Assembly (NCBI RefSeq): GCF_014697545.1
Contig: NZ_JACJSA010000003.1
Location: 1 to 64,000 of the forward strand
DNA length: 64,000 nt
From: Oscillatoria sp. FACHB-1407
GTDB taxonomy: Bacteria > Cyanobacteriota > Cyanobacteriia > Elainellales > Elainellaceae
Reading direction: 5' to 3'
Shown here: one piece after another, positions 25,520-33,709 of the stretch
Numbering within the stretch: position 1 is the stretch's first letter
How the letters are laid out: every line of letters starts with the position of its first letter
The notes under the pieces: generated by a model
Databases searched by the model: none
What the model was told of the DNA's origin: nothing
Seen by the model: only the letters and a program-made list of their open reading frames with translations
Made by a program: the position numbers and the translations under genes

Positions 25520-25809
25520 GGGGCGAAGCATTGGCAGGCAATGCTATCGAACAGCGTTGCTGATTTTAGGGATGAATGAGTTGCGAGTAATACCGATCTG
25601 AGTAATACCGATCTAATGTTTGATCGTGGCCGATCACTGGGTAGGGGCGTTTCGCGAAACGCCCTTACTGAATCATGTGCAGCGAAGCCAATTCAAATTG
25701 GTATAAGATGCTCGCACGGGTTGAAACGATCTGCCTGAAGGGAGTGTGGGCGTCTCGCTCATGTCTGCTTCAAGACAATCATCTCACTATTCAGCAAATG
25801 CTTCGCCCT
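25520..25809 (-). repeat. Repeat family F3, copy interrupted by a MITE
   Basis: Bounded by GGGGCGAAGCATT at 25521 and its complement AATGCTTCGCCC ending near 25808, 12-13 bp inverted termini. Inside, both halves align in reverse to 8471-8603. The 98-bp MITE F2 splits it at 25606-25703. Confidence 0.75.
25606..25703 (+). mobile_element. 98-bp MITE (F2), copy 1, inserted in F3
   Basis: Ends TACCGAT and AATTGGTA are inverted repeats; the centre holds GGGCGTTTCGCGAAACGCCC. Direct TAA repeats flank it (25603-25605 and 25704-25706). A partial tandem copy of its left end (GAGTAATACCGATCT) precedes it. The second copy at 31164-31261 is the same length. Confidence 0.85.
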
Positions 25810-25817
25810 TACAGAGG

Positions 25818-27068
25818 TTAGAGAGATTCCCTTGGTGCGGTAGCGATGCCTCGTTTTCGCAGGTTTGCCTCTAGCTCTCTGACAAACTCCATATCGGTGT
25901 CTGGTAAGGGGAAATCCAGTAGATTGGTAGTTTGTTGTGGGTCGGAGTTCGGTTTTAGAAAAGCGAATGCTCGACGAAATTCTTCTGGAGTTGCGGGAAT
26001 AGGGGCATCGAAGTGGCAGGGGATGATGTGCCGAAAGTTCCACTGGGCAACTCGATCTACCCAGGCGAGAACGGTTCGGGGGGCTTGTGGCAGGATTAGG
26101 GTTTGCAGGATGGGGGCTACAAACGGTCGTCCATTTCCGCGTAGTGCCTCAAAGGATTGTTGCCAGTCGTCTTGCCAGCGAAATGGAAAAAAGCCGAAGT
26201 AGGCTCTGGGCGATCGCTCTGGTGCCTTGAACCCATCCCGGAGGGTTTCCTTCAATTCTGTGGTCTTTAATGCGTAGGGACGAAAGTAAGTCGCAAACAG
26301 CGAAATTCGTTGCCACCCGTTGCGGCGATGGTCAGGCGTGTCTTCAATTGGCTCTAGAGCACTGTCTCTGGCGTGAAACAGCAGAGGATAGGGGTCGAGT
26401 TGGGCGATCGCGGGAGGTTCCTCAGGTACCGAGAGAATCGAATCAGTCAGCAACAAAGTGTGCGATCGCCTGTGGAATACGGCAACTTCTGCAAAGGAAC
26501 CGCGTCCTAAGTTAAAGTCGAGAATTTCATAGTCGAATTCGTCGCTAAAGGGAGCCTGGCGACTGTCGAGGGGCAAAACCTGGGTGCGATCGCGAGGAAA
26601 CCCCAACCACGGTAACGGCAAGTTCAGGGGAAAACTCCACTGATTAGGGGCTACAAATACCTGAGCGTGGGGAAACTGTTGGGCAAACGGTCCGACAAAG
26701 ACCTTGTGCTCCAGACCAGAGGACGTTGGCAGAATGATATAGCGCACCTCGCCATGCGCTGCCACCAACTCATTCACCAGACGAATGCATTCAGGAGTGG
26801 GCGCGACTGGAGCATACACCAGCAACCCCCCGCTATCCAGGCGAATCACGGTCATCCGGATGGGCACAACTGCGTAGAGAATGCCGTGTAACTGATCAAA
26901 TGTCCACACGGTTCCAGGGATAACCTCCGTTCGCAGTGTCCGTCGCTTGCGATAGGGATACAGGGGCAAGGCAAACCAGAATCGCCAAGCCCAATCTTGA
27001 GGATGAGTATCTGAAGGTACCCTTCCCCCGGTAGGGGATAGCTCCACTAAATCGTTAGATCTGGTCAT
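25818..27068 (-). CDS. DUF4336 family protein
   Basis: 416 residues matching DUF4336: WAWRFWFALPLYPYRKRRTLRTEV near the start, a metallo-beta-lactamase-like body (VRYIILPTSSGLEHKVFVGPFAQQFPHAQVFVAP, HTLLLTDSILSVP), and a C-terminal WNFRHIIPCHFDAPI. The repeated His and Asp positions resemble the MBL fold, but the canonical HxHxDH motif is not evident, so hydrolase activity is doubtful. No signal peptide. ATG start. The gene stands alone beside the nested MITE cluster. Confidence 0.85.
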   Translation of the reverse strand: MTRSNDLVELSPTGGRVPSDTHPQDWAWRFWFALPLYPYRKRRTLRTEVIPGTVWTFDQLHGILYAVVPIRMTVIRLDSGGLLVYAPVAPTPECIRLVNELVAAHGEVRYIILPTSSGLEHKVFVGPFAQQFPHAQVFVAPNQWSFPLNLPLPWLGFPRDRTQVLPLDSRQAPFSDEFDYEILDFNLGRGSFAEVAVFHRRSHTLLLTDSILSVPEEPPAIAQLDPYPLLFHARDSALEPIEDTPDHRRNGWQRISLFATYFRPYALKTTELKETLRDGFKAPERSPRAYFGFFPFRWQDDWQQSFEALRGNGRPFVAPILQTLILPQAPRTVLAWVDRVAQWNFRHIIPCHFDAPIPATPEEFRRAFAFLKPNSDPQQTTNLLDFPLPDTDMEFVRELEANLRKRGIATAPRESL

Positions 27069-27441
27069 GGTATCACTCGGTGAAAGCCCTTCTCCCAGTC
27101 TCCAATAAGACCTTGCTGAACTGAATTTTGAGCCAACGAAATTTAGATAACGTAACCCATGAGAACTGGCTCTATCGGATTATGTTCACCCTGAACTCCG
27201 TACTTCAGTTATTATTTTTTACTTTTTACGGCAATTTATCATTTGTATTACTGAGGATTACTGAAAAATTTTATTGAAATTCCTCACGTCATCTCAAACT
27301 ATTCTCATCCTCTAGTGATAGCGGTTTTCTCTCTTGTGGTAGTCCTTTTCACTTCAGCAGATTGATAACTTGGGAATAACAGAATGAACGAAGTTAAAAC
27401 GCTCTGTTACATCTCAAGTTTCACTAGTTGGAGAAATAACA
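27069..27441. other. Divergent intergenic region, no feature identified
   Basis: Spacer between DUF4336 and the small stress membrane protein. AT-rich between 27200 and 27300 (TTATTATTTTTTACTTTTTAC). Probably holds both promoters; I see no repeats or ORFs. Confidence 0.4.
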
Positions 27442-27717
27442 ATGAATATTTTGGCTTGGATTGTATTAGGTTTGATCGCTGGTGCGATCGCAAAAGCGAT
27501 CTATCCCGGTAATCAGGGCGGTGGAATTCTCGGAACCCTGATCCTCGGTATCATCGGTGCTTTCGTGGGTGGTTCTGTTTACAACTTGTTGACCACTGGT
27601 TCGCTATCCCTGACTGCTGCTGGACTGAGCATTGGCGGTATTGTTGTAGCGGTTATCGGTGCCATCATCGCATTGGCTATCTACTACGCATTTACTCGTC
27701 GTAGTGCTACTTACTAA
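27442..27717 (+). CDS. GlsB/YeaQ/YmgE family membrane protein
   Basis: 91 residues, three hydrophobic glycine-rich helices (ILAWIVLGLIAGAIAKAIYPG, GILGTLILGIIGAFVGGSVY, GLSIGGIVVAVIGAIIALAIYYAF). This is the transglycosylase-associated/stress-response family of small inner-membrane proteins, often induced by acid or general stress. ATG preceded by GTTGGAGAAATAAC. A terminator hairpin lies 20 bases after the stop, so it is monocistronic. Confidence 0.93.
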   Translation: MNILAWIVLGLIAGAIAKAIYPGNQGGGILGTLILGIIGAFVGGSVYNLLTTGSLSLTAAGLSIGGIVVAVIGAIIALAIYYAFTRRSATY

Positions 27718-27740
27718 ATCTTAAGTTTGACTCCTTTCGA

Positions 27741-27768
27741 GCCTTCTCCTATGGCGGAGGAGGCTTTT
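27741..27768 (+). terminator. Factor-independent terminator
   Basis: GCCTTCTCC, loop TATGGC, GGAGGAGGC, then TTTT, directly after the stress membrane protein gene. Confidence 0.85.
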
Positions 27769-27776
27769 ACGTATGT

Positions 27777-27828
27777 GGGGAGTGGGGAGTGGGGAGTAGG
27801 GTGCTGTTAGCGCAGCGTAACGCACCCT
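27777..27828. repeat. GGGGAGT heptamers and a GGGTGC hairpin
   Basis: Three GGGGAGT-type heptamers followed by GGGTGCTGTTAGCG-CAGCGTAACGCACCC, a common cyanobacterial type of spacer palindrome. Confidence 0.6.
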
Positions 27829-27857
27829 CTGAAAAGAATGAAAAATATAGCTCTGGT

Positions 27858-29558
27858 TCAGCGTGAATGGCGATTGTGAAAGGCAGCGATCGCTGTGTGC
27901 AGTGTGAAATAAATGTGCTCAGCAGAGGTGCCCGTGAGAAAGTGCGATCGCTTCAATTGAGCATAGAGATCTTGTTTGACCCGTGCCATCCCAAAGGTGA
28001 TGCCCCTGCTCAATAGTTCACTGCGAAACTCTTCTAACATGTCAATCGCCGTAATATCGATTTCGGCAATGGCTTCAGTACTCAACACAAACCATTCCAC
28101 AGGGGTTGTCTCTGCGGCGATCGCCGCCAGTGCCCGTCGCTTAAAGTCTTCCGCATTCGCAAAACAGAGGGGTGCATCGTAGCGATAGAGCACCAACCCC
28201 GGAATCGTCTTTGCGCCCTGCCAGTCTTCGATGTCGTGCAATCCAGGTAGATCAGGCACTTCACCCAATACCGCATCATGGGGACGGGTAATGCGGGCGA
28301 ATAAATCGATTACGGATAGCCCAACGGCAACGCCGACTCCTACTAAGATATCGGTCGCTAAAACCCCAGTCGTTGTGACTAACGCCAGGGCAAACTCACT
28401 GCGACGAAATTGCCATAACCTCCGGAATTCTCCGACTTCAATTAACCGAGTCGCCGCATAAATCACGATCGCCCCCAGTGCTGCTTTGGGAAACAACGCC
28501 AGCAAAGGACGCAGGAACAGGAGCACCGCCAGAATGACGACCAGTGCCACCAGCGAAAATACCTGAGTTTTGCTGCCCAGGGCATCCCCAATCACCGTGC
28601 GACTGCCGCTACTGCTAATGGGAAATCCCTGCATTAACCCATTCCCCAGGTTTGCTGCGCCCAATGCCAGCAATTCCTGGTTGGCATCGAGGGTGTAGTG
28701 GTTACGGGCAGCAAAGGCTCTTGCGGTCAACACGTTGTCCGAATAGCCCACGATCGCAATTCCCAGAGCCGAAGCAACGAGTGGCATTACCTGCTGCACA
28801 GCGAGCGTTGGGAGTGCGAAATGAGGTAATCCGGCGGGAATTTGTCCGACCACGGCAACACCCTGTTGATCTAGATGAAACAGAGCCACCGCCGTAGTCG
28901 CAAGCAACACCGCTAACAAGGGGCCGGGCGCATTGGGAAAGCGGCGTTGAACGGTGAGGAGAAACAGGAGAACCAACACCGATACGATCGCCGTCATCCA
29001 ATGCAGTTGATTCAGGCTGGTCAACCACTCCCACACTTCGCCAAACAGCGTATCAGAGGCGATCGCCATGCCACTGACTTTGCCCAACTGACTGGCGATC
29101 ATAATCACGGCTACCCCTGCCATATAGCCGATCAAGATTGGTTTTGACAGAAGGTTCGCAAGAAAGCCGAGTCGCGCCATAGAGCCGACGATACACAACA
29201 CGCCCACCATGAACGCCAACAGTGACGCAAGGCTGGCATAGTTGCTACCACTCGTGGTGACCAGAGGGGCGATCGCCGCTGCGGTCATGACTGCCGTGGT
29301 GGACTCCGGTCCTACCGACAACTGCGGTGAGGAACCTAACAGCGTGTACAGAACCATCGGCGGTAAAATTGCCCACAAGCCCACGATTGGATCAACCCCT
29401 GCCAACTCGCCGTATGCCATACACTGTGGGATCAAGTAGGCTGCAACGGTGATCCCGGCTAAGAGATCACCGCGTAACCACGATCGCTGATACGATCGCA
29501 GACGTTTCACACCCGGCAGAGAAAACCACCCGATGTGATGTTTTGACTCGTATGCCAC
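27858..29558 (-). CDS. SulP family anion transporter with STAS domain
   Basis: 566 residues. The SulP core is shown by GDLLAGITVAAYLIPQCMAYGELAGVDPIVGLW and the following QLSVGPESTTAVM, with about 12-14 helices. The C-terminal STAS domain occupies about 430-560 (LVLYRYDAPLCFANAEDFKRRALAAI, FVLSTEAIAEIDITAIDML). SulP proteins carry sulfate, bicarbonate (BicA) or other anions; the sequence by eye does not separate these. Start is GTG, preceded by GAGGTGGATT. Monocistronic. Confidence 0.92.
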   Translation of the reverse strand: MAYESKHHIGWFSLPGVKRLRSYQRSWLRGDLLAGITVAAYLIPQCMAYGELAGVDPIVGLWAILPPMVLYTLLGSSPQLSVGPESTTAVMTAAAIAPLVTTSGSNYASLASLLAFMVGVLCIVGSMARLGFLANLLSKPILIGYMAGVAVIMIASQLGKVSGMAIASDTLFGEVWEWLTSLNQLHWMTAIVSVLVLLFLLTVQRRFPNAPGPLLAVLLATTAVALFHLDQQGVAVVGQIPAGLPHFALPTLAVQQVMPLVASALGIAIVGYSDNVLTARAFAARNHYTLDANQELLALGAANLGNGLMQGFPISSSGSRTVIGDALGSKTQVFSLVALVVILAVLLFLRPLLALFPKAALGAIVIYAATRLIEVGEFRRLWQFRRSEFALALVTTTGVLATDILVGVGVAVGLSVIDLFARITRPHDAVLGEVPDLPGLHDIEDWQGAKTIPGLVLYRYDAPLCFANAEDFKRRALAAIAAETTPVEWFVLSTEAIAEIDITAIDMLEEFRSELLSRGITFGMARVKQDLYAQLKRSHFLTGTSAEHIYFTLHTAIAAFHNRHSR

Positions 29559-29667
29559 AATCCACCTCGCCCCTTAGATTAAGAGAGGAATGTAGATAGT
29601 TTAAGGTAAAATTAAGTAGCCTAGACTACAGTTGAGGCACGATTTGTCAGGGGTGACCTGGCGATCG

Positions 29668-29853
29668 CTAAATTGACCCCTTCACCAGATTTATAATCCT
29701 GGCAAATTGGAGTGGCGTTACGTGATGAGGCGGCATTACCTGATGAGAGGGTTTCGATGCGGATTGGGGAATGGAGTCTCCCCGTGATTGCATTCCCATC
29801 AGTAGATAGAGAGCAAAGGTAATGACCACAGCTTGCAGCAGTTTTCTTGGCAT
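29668..29853 (-). CDS. Small secreted or membrane-anchored protein
   Basis: 61 residues from an ATG preceded by AGGAGGACGAGCA, the strongest ribosome binding site in this region. The N-terminus (MPRKLLQAVVITFALYLLMG) is a signal peptide or anchor; the remainder is short and polar and ends TPLQFARIINLVKGSI. A longer overlapping frame (29621-29887) lacks a binding site and composition and is rejected. Family not recognised. Confidence 0.65.
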   Translation of the reverse strand: MPRKLLQAVVITFALYLLMGMQSRGDSIPQSASKPSHQVMPPHHVTPLQFARIINLVKGSI

Positions 29854-29984
29854 TGCTCGTCCTCCTGATGAATTGGGAGATTACCAAACTAAACCACTGC
29901 GATGGGATACCACTTCACCCGTCTGACTCCCCCTTTTGGGCGATCGTAGAAAAAAGAGGGAATAGGGAGTGGGGTGTGGTGAAT

Positions 29985-30095
29985 TGGATTCGCGTCTATC
30001 GGGTCGAAGTCCATGAAGGTGGACTCGACGCATCATGGTTCTCTATAACCTGCGTCAGCAGGGTTTGCTCCTATAGCTGCGATTTCAATATCACG
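29985..30095 (+). repeat. F1-type repeat, copy H (diverged)
   Basis: GTCGAAGTCC...GGACTCGAC, AACCTGCGTCAGCAGGGTT, then CTCCTATAGCTGCGATTT. Stem positions match F1 although both arms have changed together. Confidence 0.65.
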
Positions 30096-30837
30096 ATTTA
30101 GTCGAAGATTGGGGCGATCGCTCCGGTTCTTCAACGTCCGTTACCTCTTCAGTTGAATTGGCGGGACATGGTGGAGCCAATGCCTTACGAGTTAAGCGAG
30201 TGGTGTAAAGTGCAGCCCCGATCGCCAACAGCAATCCAGCCAGTTGGAGTGCGATTTTTCCAGGTGTCACCTCACTGCTTAACAATGAAGCTCCAAACGA
30301 CCCCAGATAGACATAGAGGGCAATCACAGGCAACATGCCCAACCAGGAAAAGAAGCAATACTGCCAAAAATTCACCCTGGTGCAGCTAAAGCCATAATTC
30401 AGCACGTTAGAGGGAACGAGGGGAGATAGGCGCGTCAACAACAAAATCTTCCAGCCTTTTTGACCAACCGCGTGATCAAGTTGTGCCAGAGTAGGGTGAT
30501 TGCTGAGCCACTTTTTAATGCGTTGACGGGCAACGCCGCGCCCAATCAAAAAACAAGCGATCGCCCCCAGTGTATCGGCGATCGACACAGCAATTATTCC
30601 GTTCACCATGCCGAATAAGGTGCCTGCCACTAAAATCAGCAGAATATTGGGTAACCCCAAAACAGTCGCTATCAGATAGAGCAAGATAAAAACCGGAATG
30701 GCGACCAGATCGAGTGGAGCAAGCCAGTTCTTAACTGCCAAAAACCACTGCTCTAGGGGAATCGTACTACCCAAACCGACCAGCAGGGCAACGCCCAACA
30801 CGAGCACCCAAAAACGTTTACGACGTAACCAATTCAT
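30091..30837 (-). CDS. TVP38/TMEM64 (DedA-like) membrane protein
   Basis: 248 residues, about six hydrophobic segments. The VTT/SNARE-associated core is clear: AGTLFGMVNGIIAVSIADTLGAIACFLIGRG, WKILLLTRLSPLVPSNVLNY and FWQYCFFSWLGMLPV. The F/TRLSPLVP motif is the family signature. Members are proposed lipid scramblases or envelope homeostasis proteins. ATG start with a weak binding site. The last codons and stop overlap the edge of the diverged F1 repeat at 29985-30095. Confidence 0.9.
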   Translation of the reverse strand: MNWLRRKRFWVLVLGVALLVGLGSTIPLEQWFLAVKNWLAPLDLVAIPVFILLYLIATVLGLPNILLILVAGTLFGMVNGIIAVSIADTLGAIACFLIGRGVARQRIKKWLSNHPTLAQLDHAVGQKGWKILLLTRLSPLVPSNVLNYGFSCTRVNFWQYCFFSWLGMLPVIALYVYLGSFGASLLSSEVTPGKIALQLAGLLLAIGAALYTTRLTRKALAPPCPANSTEEVTDVEEPERSPQSSTKS

Positions 30838-30983
30838 AGAGGATAGGGGAATAGCGAGTGGGCAGTATGGAGTGGGGACAATACAAAGCCCTCACCAACC
30901 CTCCTGCTCAGGAAGAAGGGAGCCTTTGAAGAGTCCCTTGCTGCCTGTGGGAGAGGATTTAGGGTGAGGGTACAGACTAATTG

Positions 30984-31150
30984 GAACGTGAATTCGAGAT
31001 AAGGATTTTGGCGGTTAAAACCGCCGCTATCGGAGCAAAACCGACCTGCGTCGGTTTGTCAAACCTTGATTTTCCGGAGTCCACGTCGGCGGACTTGGCT
31101 CTAGTAGCCGCGAATTCATTCGCCGGGCTCTTAAACCGAACGGACGTTAA
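30984..31150 (-). repeat. F1 triple-hairpin repeat, copy C (reverse)
   Basis: On the minus strand: AACGTCCGTTCGGTTTAAGA at the left end, CCCGGCGAATGAATTCGCGG, AGTCCGCCGACGTGGACT stem, AAACCGACGCAGGTCGGTTT stem, GGCGGTTTTAACCGCC stem and TCGAATTCACGTT. The best preserved ends of the family. Confidence 0.9.
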
Positions 31151-31163
31151 TTGGAGATAGTCA

Positions 31164-31261
31164 TACCGATTTAAGGTTTGATTGTGGCAAATCAATGGGT
31201 AGGGGCGTTTCGCGAAACGCCCTTACGGAATCATGTGCAGCGAAGCCAATTCAAATTGGTA
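31164..31261 (+). mobile_element. 98-bp MITE (F2), copy 2
   Basis: TACCGATTTAAGG to CAAATTGGTA, with GGGCGTTTCGCGAAACGCCC in the centre and direct TCA repeats at 31161-31163 and 31262-31264. Close to identical with 25606-25703 in its second half. Confidence 0.88.
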
Positions 31262-31280
31262 TCAATTGGCTAAAACAACG

Positions 31281-32075
31281 CTAACGAGATCCACTGCGTG
31301 TCGTGACATTGGGATCCGTATGACGGGCAGGCTCTTCACGCTTAGGTAAAAGCCCTGCCAATCCAGCCAGACCTAACAAGCCCAACCAACTCCAATCACT
31401 GTCGTCTTCTGTTTGCAAGGTATCGGTAGTTGTTCCAGTTGCGTCATAGGGAGCAGTCGTTGTTCCAGTGGTGCCGCCAGTCGTGCCCCCAGTCGTTCCA
31501 CCTGTGGTTCCCGTGGTGCCACCCGTTGTACCGCCAGTGGTTCCAGTCGTGCCCCCGGTTGTTCCACCAGTGGTTCCCGTGGTGCCCCCGGTTGTTCCAC
31601 CAGTGGTTCCAGTGGTTCCCGTGGTTCCCGTGGTTCCCCCGGTTGTTCCACCAGTTGTTCCCGTGGTTCCCGTGGTTCCCCCGGTTGTGCCGCCAGTGGT
31701 TCCCGTGGTGCCGCCAGTGGTTCCACCTGTTGTACCACCAGTAGCATCTCCCGCAGCCCCGCCAGTGATTCCACCTGTGGTGCTTGTACCGCCAGTCGTA
31801 CCACCTGTTGTTCCAGTGGTTCCCGTGGTGCCGCCAGTGGTGCCGCCCGTCGTACCCCCGGTTGTGCCGCCCGTCGTACCGCCCGTCGTACCGCCAGTAG
31901 CTCCGTCACCCGTTGCGCCACCCGTTGTGCTTGTTCCCCCTGTGGTGCCTGCTGTTCCCCCTGTGGTGCTAGAAGTACCAGAAGTTGCAGTCACAGGTAA
32001 AGCCAGTGCTAGGGTTGTGAAGCCGACCGCGAAGACGTTTAACCACACCTGTTTAGATAAATTTGAAAGCTTCAT
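31281..32075 (-). CDS. Exported Thr/Gly low-complexity protein, WGxxGxxG-like C-terminus
   Basis: 264 residues. ATG preceded by AAGGAACGATCACC. Residues 1-31 are a signal peptide (VFAVGFTTLALALPVTA). Residues about 33-205 are a minisatellite-like run of TGGTTG and TGTTG units with occasional Asp and Ala. The C-terminus DDSDWSWLGLLGLAGLAGLLPKREE is a hydrophobic segment followed by basic residues, resembling the WGxxGxxG/CTERM-type tail of cyanobacterial exported proteins, though W-S-W-L-G replaces the strict motif. It may be a surface spacer anchored in the membrane. Repeat number is likely to vary between strains. Confidence 0.78.
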   Translation of the reverse strand: MKLSNLSKQVWLNVFAVGFTTLALALPVTATSGTSSTTGGTAGTTGGTSTTGGATGDGATGGTTGGTTGGTTGGTTGGTTGGTTGTTGTTGGTTGGTSTTGGITGGAAGDATGGTTGGTTGGTTGTTGGTTGGTTGTTGTTGGTTGGTTGTTGTTGTTGGTTGGTTGTTGGTTGGTTGTTGGTTGGTTGTTGGTTGGTTGGTTGTTTAPYDATGTTTDTLQTEDDSDWSWLGLLGLAGLAGLLPKREEPARHTDPNVTTRSGSR

Positions 32076-32374
32076 GGTGATCGTTCCTTGATGTCTTAGA
32101 TGTTTTACAAATTTCGGTTTTCAGATTTAAGAAGTCTCAGGAAATTTTGAGACATTGATGGATGTTATTGGTGAATGCTGTTGAAATGATTTGCACAGCC
32201 TTTTGAGCGAGCACCTACTTGGTGTTGCTACTAATCGACGTCTCGCTGTGCTTTTCCCTTACCCTACCCTTCTTCTAAGCAGGATAGGCAATGGAGAACG
32301 GTTCTACTTCTACCGTGGGCATAGATTCGCGCAATTCAAGATAAAGTTTTACGGCATAAGATGCCGTCATGCGC
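32076..32374. other. Intergenic region with a short perfect hairpin
   Basis: 299 bases between two minus-strand genes. ACGGCAT-AAG-ATGCCGT at 32351-32367 is a perfect seven-base stem just after the HAD gene stop but lacks a T tract on either strand. Nothing else seen. Confidence 0.4.
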
Positions 32375-33058
32375 TCAGTTATCAGGACGGGAAGCAGCTT
32401 GAGCTAATGGAGATTCATCGTAGTGTTGCAACAGGTCAGCCGGATCGTTGTAAATGGCGATCGCCCCTTTGAGTTGTTCTTCCTGAAAGCCCCCACACCG
32501 CATGGCAATAACAGGGACACCTGCTTTGGCTGCGGACTCAATATCGTAGGGTGTATCACCTAACATCACGACTTCATCAGGGGCAAAGTTGCCTTTGTTG
32601 AGGGCAGCTTCGACGATATCGGGGGCAGGCTTTGATGCCTCTGTGTCACTGGATGTAGTTGCATCTTGAATCAGGTCATCCACCTGTGCTGCTTTCAGGA
32701 GTGCTCCCAGTTCTTCGTTTGAGGCTGAACTCGCAACCACCAATTTCAGCCCTGACTCCTGCATTTTTTGCAGTAGCTCTCGTGATCCGTTAGCCGGAGC
32801 AAGTTGGGGTACAAACTTTTCGAGAACCAACTGCTTGCGATAAGCACTGATTTCTTTTCCTGTTCCTTCCTCATCATTTAGACCGGGGACTAATTGAGGC
32901 ATGATGCGATCGCCCCCCATACCAATCATGCCGCGAACAGTCTCGAAATCAATGTCATATCCAAATTTGGCAAACGCCTCTACCCAGGCTTGGGCGTGAG
33001 CATCGTTGCTTAAGACGAGCGTTCCATCCACATCTAACAACAAACCTTGCAACGCCAC
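32375..33058 (-). CDS. HAD family phosphatase (phosphoglycolate phosphatase-like)
   Basis: 227 residues. HAD motif I is DVDGTLV (nucleophile D9, general acid D11), motif II VVASSAS, motif III K in ASKPAPDI, motif IV VVMLGDTPYDIESA. The helical cap between residues 18 and 85 is the C1 type seen in phosphoglycolate phosphatase and beta-phosphoglucomutase relatives. Exact substrate cannot be set. Start is GTG, preceded by CCGGAGTG. Monocistronic. Confidence 0.9.
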   Translation of the reverse strand: MALQGLLLDVDGTLVLSNDAHAQAWVEAFAKFGYDIDFETVRGMIGMGGDRIMPQLVPGLNDEEGTGKEISAYRKQLVLEKFVPQLAPANGSRELLQKMQESGLKLVVASSASNEELGALLKAAQVDDLIQDATTSSDTEASKPAPDIVEAALNKGNFAPDEVVMLGDTPYDIESAAKAGVPVIAMRCGGFQEEQLKGAIAIYNDPADLLQHYDESPLAQAASRPDN

Positions 33059-33428
33059 TTTTATTCACTCCGGAGTCGAAACTTTTCTTTAAAAGTGGCA
33101 GTAATGTTGTAGTTAATTCATCACTCTAGAAGTAGAAGCTCTGTAAGTTTTGAGTGTTAGTTGTGAGGTGTAATGTGTGAGATGGAGTGCGATCGTCCAG
33201 AGAAAAATTCAAGCATTCTAGAAAAATTTTTGTAGATTACTTGTGACTGAGAAAAGCTTGCATGACTCAGTTCAGAATTTAGTTCATAAACCAGTTCATA
33301 AGAAAAATAGTCATTTTTTCTAATTCAAATTAGTCTTATGCCTGCCTTGAGTTAGAGGTTGACTAGCAGCCGAGCCACTATTGTTGAGTGACAAATTTTT
33401 GAACCTAACTTCTGTTGGAATAGCACTC
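33059..33428. other. Region upstream of the PsaJ-like gene
   Basis: AT-rich spacer. Contains three GTTCA direct repeats (33271-33298) and the inverted repeat AGAAAAA...TTTTTCT at 33301-33321. Likely promoter region for the small photosystem gene; no gene seen. Confidence 0.4.
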
Positions 33429-33581
33429 ATGAAAAACCCAGGAAATAACCAGCCCGCTTACTTTTCACAATATCTATCACTGGCACCTGTTTTGGCGGTG
33501 GTGTCGGTTTCCGTCGCCTTTTCACTCTGGTTGATCATTAATGCCTTTTTTCCGGATCTCCTATTTCACCCAATGCCGTAA
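33429..33581 (+). CDS. psaJ: PsaJ-like photosystem I subunit IX
   Basis: A 50-residue single-helix membrane protein. YFSQYLSLAPVLAVVSVS aligns with the LKSFLSTAPV start of PsaJ and the end INAFFPDLLFHP with the diagnostic N-R-F-(Y/F)-PDLL-FHP. PsaJ sits at the edge of photosystem I next to PsaF. The His of FHP, a chlorophyll ligand, is kept; the Glu of LIEFNRF, another ligand as I recall, is replaced by Ile. The N-terminus is about ten residues longer than usual. ATG at 33429 was chosen over an upstream frame start at 33381. No psaF is adjacent, which is unusual. It could be a paralogue of the main psaJ. Confidence 0.75.
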   Translation: MKNPGNNQPAYFSQYLSLAPVLAVVSVSVAFSLWLIINAFFPDLLFHPMP

Positions 33582-33709
33582 AAGTTAAAAGTTGCCGACC
33601 CAATCTTGAGCAGGAATGACATGCCATTTCATCGACATGTTTCCTGTTCCTAAAGATTAGACGGGGGCGAATGGCAGTTCGCCCCACAACTCATCCCGAT
33701 TCAGACGAT

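Larger units (their letters stand above)
30838..31280. other. Repeat cluster, no gene
   Basis: Spacer between two minus-strand genes. After about 140 unique bases it consists almost wholly of an F1 copy (reverse) followed 13 bp later by the second F2 MITE. Confidence 0.7.

Noticed and set aside
29621-29887. 88-codon minus-strand frame
   Set aside because: Overlaps the 61-residue gene, which has an AGGAGGACGAGCA binding site and a signal peptide; the longer frame has neither.
31413-32091. Long plus-strand frames (195 and 207 codons, Pro/Val- or Ser/Cys-rich)
   Set aside because: They are antisense translations of the Thr/Gly repeat gene; periodic DNA keeps all frames open. The minus frame has the signal peptide, binding site and C-terminal anchor.
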